In this document: piece by piece, positions 59,704-64,000 of the stretch
Numbering within the stretch: the stretch's first letter is position 1
How the letters are laid out: each line of letters begins with the position of its first letter
Assembly (NCBI RefSeq): GCF_002163715.1
Contig: NZ_CP015698.1
Coordinates: 3,016,201 to 3,080,200 of the forward strand
Length of the DNA stretch: 64,000 bases
Reading direction: 5' to 3'
Origin: Curvibacter sp. AEP1-3
Lineage (GTDB): Bacteria > Pseudomonadota > Gammaproteobacteria > Burkholderiales > Burkholderiaceae_C
Notes under the pieces: generated by a model
The model's database searches: none
Told to the model about the DNA's origin: nothing
Seen by the model: the letters and a program-made list of their open reading frames with translations, nothing else
Translations under genes and position numbers: made by a program

Positions 59704-62505
59704 ATGCAAGACAAGTACCAGCACCTCGACGTAGAACAAGCCGCGCAAGCCCATTGGGCGCTGCCTTTGTGGAATGGCGATACCGCCTACCGTGTCACCG
59801 AAAACGCCGTGGGCGTGGACGGCAAGCCCAAGAAGAAGTTCTACGCCTGCTCTATGCTGCCGTACCCCAGCGGGAAGCTGCACATGGGCCATGTGCGCAA
59901 CTACACCATCAACGACATGCTGGCCCGTTACCTGCGCATGAACGGCCACAACGTGCTCATGCCCATGGGCTGGGACGCCTTCGGCCTGCCTGCCGAAAAC
60001 GCGGCGCTCAAGAACAAGGTGCCACCCGCCAAGTGGACCTACGAGAACATCGCTTACATGAAGGGCCAGATGCAGGCCATGGGCCTGGCCATCGACTGGA
60101 GCCGTGAAGTCGCCACCTGCGATCCGAGCTACTACCAATGGAACCAATGGTTGTTCTTGAAGATGCTGGAAAAAGGCATTGCCTATCGCAAGACCCAGGT
60201 CGTGAACTGGGACCCGGTGGACCAGACGGTGCTGGCCAACGAGCAGGTGATTGACGGCAAAGGCTGGCGCACCGGTGCGGTGGTCGAGAAGCGCGAGATC
60301 CCCGGCTACTACCTCAAGATCACTGACTACGCGCAAGAGCTGCTGGACCACGTGCAGATGGGCAACGACAAGGCCACGCTCACCGGCTGGCCCGACCGCG
60401 TGCGCCTGATGCAGGAAAACTGGATCGGCAAGTCCGAAGGTGTGCGCTTTGCCTTCACTCATGACATAAAGGATTCGACTGGGGCATTGATCGGCGACGG
60501 CCGCATGTACGTGTTCACCACCCGTGCAGACACGGTGATGGGTGTGACCTTCTGCGCCGTGGCGCCTGAGCACCCTCTGGCTGCACACGCTGCAGCCTCC
60601 AACCCCGCGCTGGCGGCCTTCATTGAAGAGTGCAAGACCGGTGGCACAACAGAGGCCGAGCTAGCCACGCAAGAGAAGAAGGGCGTGAACACCGGCTTGT
60701 TCGTGACCCACCCGCTAACCGGCACCCACGTGCCAGTGTGGGTAGGCAACTATGTGTTGATGGGCTATGGCGATGGCGCCGTGATGGGCGTGCCGGCGCA
60801 CGACGAGCGCGACTTTGCTTTTGCGTTGAAGTACGGCATCGAGATTAAGCAAGTCATTCGAAACTTAATTGAAGGTTCAGCTGCGCTCAAGAAGCGAATT
60901 GAGGTGGGTGCGGCTGGTGTTGAGTACTACTCGTTTGATGAAAAGCAGTGGAAAGAATGGTACGCGTCCAAGTCTCCTGACGAGGTAGAAGTGTGTAACT
61001 CTGGGGAGTTGAATGGCTTGGCTCCCAAGGAGGCCGTGAGCCAAGTTGCTGAAATGTTGGTTGCCAAAGGCCTGGGTGAAAAGAAAATCACATGGCGCCT
61101 TCGCGACTGGGGCGTGAGCCGCCAGCGCTATTGGGGCACGCCCATCCCGATCATCCATTGCGATGAACATGGCGCCGTGCCGGTGCCCGAGAAAGACCTG
61201 CCCGTGGTGCTGCCGCAGGACTGCGTGCCCGATGGCTCCGGCAACCCGCTGCACAAGCACGAAGGTTTCCACGCCGGTGTAGTTTGCCCCGTGTGCGGCA
61301 AGGCCGCGCGGCGCGAGACCGACACCATGGACACCTTTGTGGACTCGTCCTGGTATTTCATGCGCTATTGCGATCCGAAGAACCCGGACGCCATGGTGGC
61401 CGGCGGCGCAGACTACTGGATGCCGATGGATCAGTACATCGGCGGTATCGAACACGCCATCCTGCACTTGCTGTACGCCCGCTTCTGGACCAAGGTCATG
61501 CGCGACCTGGGCCTGGTGAAGGTGGACGAGCCCTTCACCAAGCTGCTGACCCAAGGCATGGTGCTCAACCACATCTACAGCCGCCGCACTGCCAAGGGCG
61601 GCAAGGAATACTTCTGGCCCAAGGATGTGGAGCACGTGCACGACGCCGCGGGCAAGGTAGTGGGTGCCAAGCTCATCGTCGAAGTCGAGAGTGCCGATGG
61701 CATGCTGCCGGTGGGCACTGCCATCGACTACGAGGGCGTGGGCACCATGTCCAAGTCCAAGAACAACGGTGTGGACCCGCAGGAGCTGATCGCCAAGTAC
61801 GGCGCAGACACCGCCCGTATCTACACCATGTTCACCTCGCCGCCCGAGGCTACGCTGGAGTGGAACGACTCGGCGGTGGAGGGTAGCTACCGCTTCCTGC
61901 GCCGTGTCTGGAACTTTGGCTACAAGCTGTCTGCTATGGATTCTGTAGCTGCTCGCGCAAGCGTGGCGGGCGCCAAGAGCCTGAATGATGTGGAATTTGG
62001 CAAGGAAGCCAAGGCGCTCCGGCTGGAAATGCACACCGTGCTCAAGCAGGTGGACTTTGATTACCAGCGCATGCAATACAACACGGTGGTGTCGGGTGCG
62101 ATGAAGATGATCAACGCGCTGGAAGGCTTCAAGGCCATGGACAGCGCCGGTGCACAAGTGGCCCTGATCGAAGGTTTCGGTATCCTGCTGCGTTGCCTGT
62201 ACCCCGCTACGCCACACCTCTCGCACGCCTTGTGGTCCGAGCTGGGCTATGCCTCCGCCCTCGGCGATCTGCTGGATGCGCCTTGGCCCCAGGTGGACGC
62301 GGCGGCCCTGGTGCAAGACGAGATCGAACTGGTGCTGCAAATCAACGGCAAGCTGCGCGGTGCCGTGCGCGTGCCTGCAGGCGCTGACAAGGCCGCCATC
62401 GAAGCCGCTGCGCTGGCCAGTGAGGTGTTTGTGAGCCATGCCGCAGGCGCGCCTGCCAAGAAGGTCATCGTGGTGCCGGGCCGCTTGGTCAACATCGTCG
62501 TCTGA
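59704..62505 (+). CDS. leuS: Leucyl-tRNA synthetase
   Basis: 933-residue class I synthetase. The HIGH-like motif is [13 protein letters not shown] and the KMSKS motif is [12 protein letters not shown]. The CP1 editing domain contains [13 protein letters not shown]. The start [14 protein letters not shown] at 59704 begins the conserved region. The part at 60841-61090 is clearly AT-richer than the rest and encodes an unusually long, Lys/Glu-rich stretch before [11 protein letters not shown]. An in-frame interspersed repeat copy lies at 61932-61985. Confidence 0.97.
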   Translation: MQDKYQHLDVEQAAQAHWALPLWNGDTAYRVTENAVGVDGKPKKKFYACSMLPYPSGKLHMGHVRNYTINDMLARYLRMNGHNVLMPMGWDAFGLPAENAALKNKVPPAKWTYENIAYMKGQMQAMGLAIDWSREVATCDPSYYQWNQWLFLKMLEKGIAYRKTQVVNWDPVDQTVLANEQVIDGKGWRTGAVVEKREIPGYYLKITDYAQELLDHVQMGNDKATLTGWPDRVRLMQENWIGKSEGVRFAFTHDIKDSTGALIGDGRMYVFTTRADTVMGVTFCAVAPEHPLAAHAAASNPALAAFIEECKTGGTTEAELATQEKKGVNTGLFVTHPLTGTHVPVWVGNYVLMGYGDGAVMGVPAHDERDFAFALKYGIEIKQVIRNLIEGSAALKKRIEVGAAGVEYYSFDEKQWKEWYASKSPDEVEVCNSGELNGLAPKEAVSQVAEMLVAKGLGEKKITWRLRDWGVSRQRYWGTPIPIIHCDEHGAVPVPEKDLPVVLPQDCVPDGSGNPLHKHEGFHAGVVCPVCGKAARRETDTMDTFVDSSWYFMRYCDPKNPDAMVAGGADYWMPMDQYIGGIEHAILHLLYARFWTKVMRDLGLVKVDEPFTKLLTQGMVLNHIYSRRTAKGGKEYFWPKDVEHVHDAAGKVVGAKLIVEVESADGMLPVGTAIDYEGVGTMSKSKNNGVDPQELIAKYGADTARIYTMFTSPPEATLEWNDSAVEGSYRFLRRVWNFGYKLSAMDSVAARASVAGAKSLNDVEFGKEAKALRLEMHTVLKQVDFDYQRMQYNTVVSGAMKMINALEGFKAMDSAGAQVALIEGFGILLRCLYPATPHLSHALWSELGYASALGDLLDAPWPQVDAAALVQDEIELVLQINGKLRGAVRVPAGADKAAIEAAALASEVFVSHAAGAPAKKVIVVPGRLVNIVV
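61932..61985 (+). repeat. Interspersed repeat copy inside leuS
   Basis: TGCTATGGATTCTGTAGCTG, then CTCGCGCA, then GGCGCCAAGAGCCTGA. It encodes [18 protein letters not shown] in the anticodon-binding region. Confidence 0.7.
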
Positions 62506-62510
62506 GTACC

Positions 62511-63011
62511 ATGCTGACCCGCCGCCATCTTGTAGCCCTGCCTGCTGCCGCCTTGCTGGGGGGCTGCGGCTTCAAGCTGCGCGGCAAGCAGAACTTTGCG
62601 TTTGAAACGATTGCGGTGACTCCCGAAAAGGGGGCCGCGGTCGCGTCCGAGCTGAGCCGCTACCTGGGCAGCATGGTGCGCCCGGTGGCGCCTGCGGCGG
62701 GAGGCGCTTTGCCGGATGTGATTGTTGACATCCTGGGCGAGACCCGTGAAAAGGTGATCGTGGCGCTGAACGCCTCGGGCCAGGTGCGGGAGTACCAGCT
62801 GCGCATCAAGGTGCGCTTTCGCATGCGGAGCTCCAAGGGGCGCGACCTGATCGAGCCCACAGACATCCTGCAGGAGCGGGATATCAGCTTCAACGAGTCT
62901 GCCGTGCTGGCCAAAGAGGCGGAAGAGGCGCTGCTCTACCGCGACATGCAGTCCGACATCGTGCAGCAGTTGCTGCGCCGGATTGCGGCGGTCAAGACGC
63001 TGGAGCCCTGA
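62511..63011 (+). CDS. lptE: LPS-assembly lipoprotein LptE
   Basis: 166 residues. A signal peptide with a lipobox (LLGGCGFKLRG) is followed by the LptE fold (DILGETREKVIVALNASGQVREYQL). LptE plugs the LptD barrel that inserts lipopolysaccharide in the outer membrane. It lies five bases after leuS, the usual neighbour. holA, which normally follows in related genomes, is replaced by an Lrp-type regulator gene. Confidence 0.92.
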   Translation: MLTRRHLVALPAAALLGGCGFKLRGKQNFAFETIAVTPEKGAAVASELSRYLGSMVRPVAPAAGGALPDVIVDILGETREKVIVALNASGQVREYQLRIKVRFRMRSSKGRDLIEPTDILQERDISFNESAVLAKEAEEALLYRDMQSDIVQQLLRRIAAVKTLEP

Positions 63012-63014
63012 GCC

Positions 63015-63494
63015 ATGGCCTTGGATCGGGTGGACCAGACCTTGCTGGAGCTGCTGCAGCGCGACGGGCGCATGAGCGCGCAGGCCTTGTCGGAAGTGGT
63101 CAATCTCTCGGCCCGAGCCACCCTGAACCGCATTCACAAGCTGGAGGACGATGGGCATATCGAAGGCTACCGTGCCTTGTTGGCGCGCCAGTCCATCGGC
63201 GAGCATGTGTCGGTGTTTGCAGAGATCGCGCTCAAGGACCAGCGTCAGGCGACGGTACAGCGCTTCGAGCAGGCCATGGTGGCCTGTCCGGAAGTCATTG
63301 CCTGTTACTTGGTGAGTGGTCGCTACGACTACCTGGTGCGCCTGGCCTGCCGCGATCTGGCGCACTACCGGGACCTGACCAACACCTGGATTGACGACGT
63401 GGGGCTGGGAATCGACAAGGTGGTTACCAGCACCGAGTTGCAAACCGTCAAGGAGTTCGCCGGTTTTCCATTGATGGTCCGTACCACCCGATAA
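63015..63494 (+). CDS. Lrp/AsnC-family transcriptional regulator
   Basis: 159 residues. The N-terminal helix-turn-helix (DQTLLELLQRDGRMSAQALSEVVNLSARATLNRI) is followed by the RAM ligand-binding domain. It lies three bases after lptE, and the adjacent downstream gene encodes ornithine cyclodeaminase, so the likely target and signal involve ornithine or arginine breakdown (inference). Two perfect palindromes lie in the intervening 192 bases. Confidence 0.93.
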   Translation: MALDRVDQTLLELLQRDGRMSAQALSEVVNLSARATLNRIHKLEDDGHIEGYRALLARQSIGEHVSVFAEIALKDQRQATVQRFEQAMVACPEVIACYLVSGRYDYLVRLACRDLAHYRDLTNTWIDDVGLGIDKVVTSTELQTVKEFAGFPLMVRTTR

Positions 63495-63520
63495 CCGTTT
63501 GCACGTAGGTAAACGGGTTG

Positions 63521-63535
63521 CTTCCGATTCGGAAG
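63521..63535. promoter_or_regulatory. Perfect palindrome, candidate Lrp-type operator 1
   Basis: CTTCCGATTCGGAAG, arms of seven around one T. It lies between the Lrp-family gene and ornithine cyclodeaminase. Confidence 0.5.
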
Positions 63536-63640
63536 TAATTCTGCGGGTGTGCAGCGCTTTGCGCGCTTTGCTGTGTGGAGTTCGTCGTTTCATGCCTCTG
63601 TGCCTCTCCTAGACTAGAAGCACCAGCCGGCTGTGCAGTA

Positions 63641-63657
63641 GATGCGGATTCCGCATC
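63641..63657. promoter_or_regulatory. Perfect palindrome, candidate Lrp-type operator 2
   Basis: GATGCGGATTCCGCATC, arms of eight around one T, 30 bases before the ornithine cyclodeaminase ATG. It shares a CGGATTCCG-like core with the first palindrome. Confidence 0.5.
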
Positions 63658-63686
63658 CTGTGGCGCTCGGCCTCGAGGAGAACCCC

Positions 63687-64000
63687 ATGACCCGCTATAT
63701 CGACGTTCACGACATGCAAGCCCTGGTGCACCTGCACGGACTGGCTCCCATGATGTCGGAGATGGCCCAGACCATCCGTGAAGACTTTTTGCGCTGGGAC
63801 GATTTTGACAAATCCCCCCGCACCGCCAACCACAGCACAAACGGCGTGATTGAGCTGATGCCGGTCTCTGACAACGCGCTCTACGCGTTCAAGTACGTGA
63901 ACGGCCACCCCAAGAACCCTTTGCAAGGACTGTCTACCGTGATGGCCTTTGGCGTGCTGGCAGATGTGGCTACCGGTTACCCCGAACTGCTGAGCGAGCT
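63687..64000 (+). CDS. Ornithine cyclodeaminase (3' end outside window)
   Basis: 104 complete codons are visible. Begins MTRYIDVHDMQALVHLHGL, with NGVIELMPVSDN and YAFKYVNGHPKNPLQGL, the start of the OCD/mu-crystallin family, which converts ornithine to proline and ammonia using NAD. GAGGAG lies six bases before the ATG. The Lrp-type regulator gene upstream likely controls it. Confidence 0.9.
   Translation, partial: MTRYIDVHDMQALVHLHGLAPMMSEMAQTIREDFLRWDDFDKSPRTANHSTNGVIELMPVSDNALYAFKYVNGHPKNPLQGLSTVMAFGVLADVATGYPELLSE

Noticed and set aside
60877..62439. 520-residue open frame opposite leuS
   Set aside because: Antisense shadow of leuS with no domain resemblance.

Overview
The window looks like chromosomal DNA from a betaproteobacterium of the Comamonadaceae (Rhodoferax/Curvibacter/Acidovorax-like). 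This rests on protein resemblance, the GC-rich coding style, the hpf-ptsN-hprK and leuS-lptE gene orders, and a short interspersed repeat of a kind I associate with this family. No rRNA, tRNA, CRISPR array, phage or intact insertion sequence was seen. Nearly all of the 64 kb is coding.

Layout. (1) 1-11989: purine genes purC (5' truncated), purE and purK, then tsaC/Sua5. Between purC and purE, on the minus strand, lies an 8.3 kb block with a two-component system, a binding-protein ABC importer (two ATPases, one fused permease) and a CnoX/YbbN thioredoxin. (2) 12034-16553: dacB diverging from tsaB-rimI, a uracil-DNA-glycosylase-like gene and pyrF. (3) 16674-20017: a secreted DUF1800/DUF1501 pair. 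(4) 20083-24621: DUF779 gene, aldehyde dehydrogenase and a divergent sigma-54 activator of AcoR type, with a good -24/-12 promoter between them. (5) 24689-29571: uvrA, an MFS transporter and ssb. (6) 29663-44643: a complete Lap-type biofilm adhesion system. (7) 44777-54641: mnmA, a Nudix hydrolase, pntAA-pntAB-pntB, fadD, an MTA/SAH nucleosidase, corA and an MFS transporter. (8) 54812-64000: hpf, ptsN, hprK, fur, bamE, dapB, exbB/tolQ-like, exbD/tolR-like, leuS, lptE, an Lrp/AsnC regulator and the start of an ornithine cyclodeaminase gene.

The most coherent system is the Lap cluster. A minus-strand operon encodes a 107-residue unknown protein, a type I secretion ABC transporter (LapB-like), a membrane fusion protein (LapC-like), a LuxR-type regulator with a degenerate receiver, and a 1877-residue Calx-beta/PA14/RTX adhesin. 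Facing it are a TolC-like outer-membrane protein with an extra C-terminal NTF2-like domain, the periplasmic protease LapG and a catalytically degenerate GGDEF/EAL receptor LapD. The adhesin carries TAAG at residues 117-120, the expected LapG cleavage motif. The inferred working is that c-di-GMP bound to LapD sequesters LapG and keeps the adhesin at the surface.

Two genome-scale patterns stand out. A repeat of about 50-58 bp occurs at least eight times; four copies are read through as protein sequence (purK, tsaC twice, leuS) and two supply stop codons. In addition, five genes (purE, dacB, tsaB, pyrF, mnmA) have a -10-like hexamer exactly six bases before the ATG and no Shine-Dalgarno sequence, suggesting leaderless transcripts.
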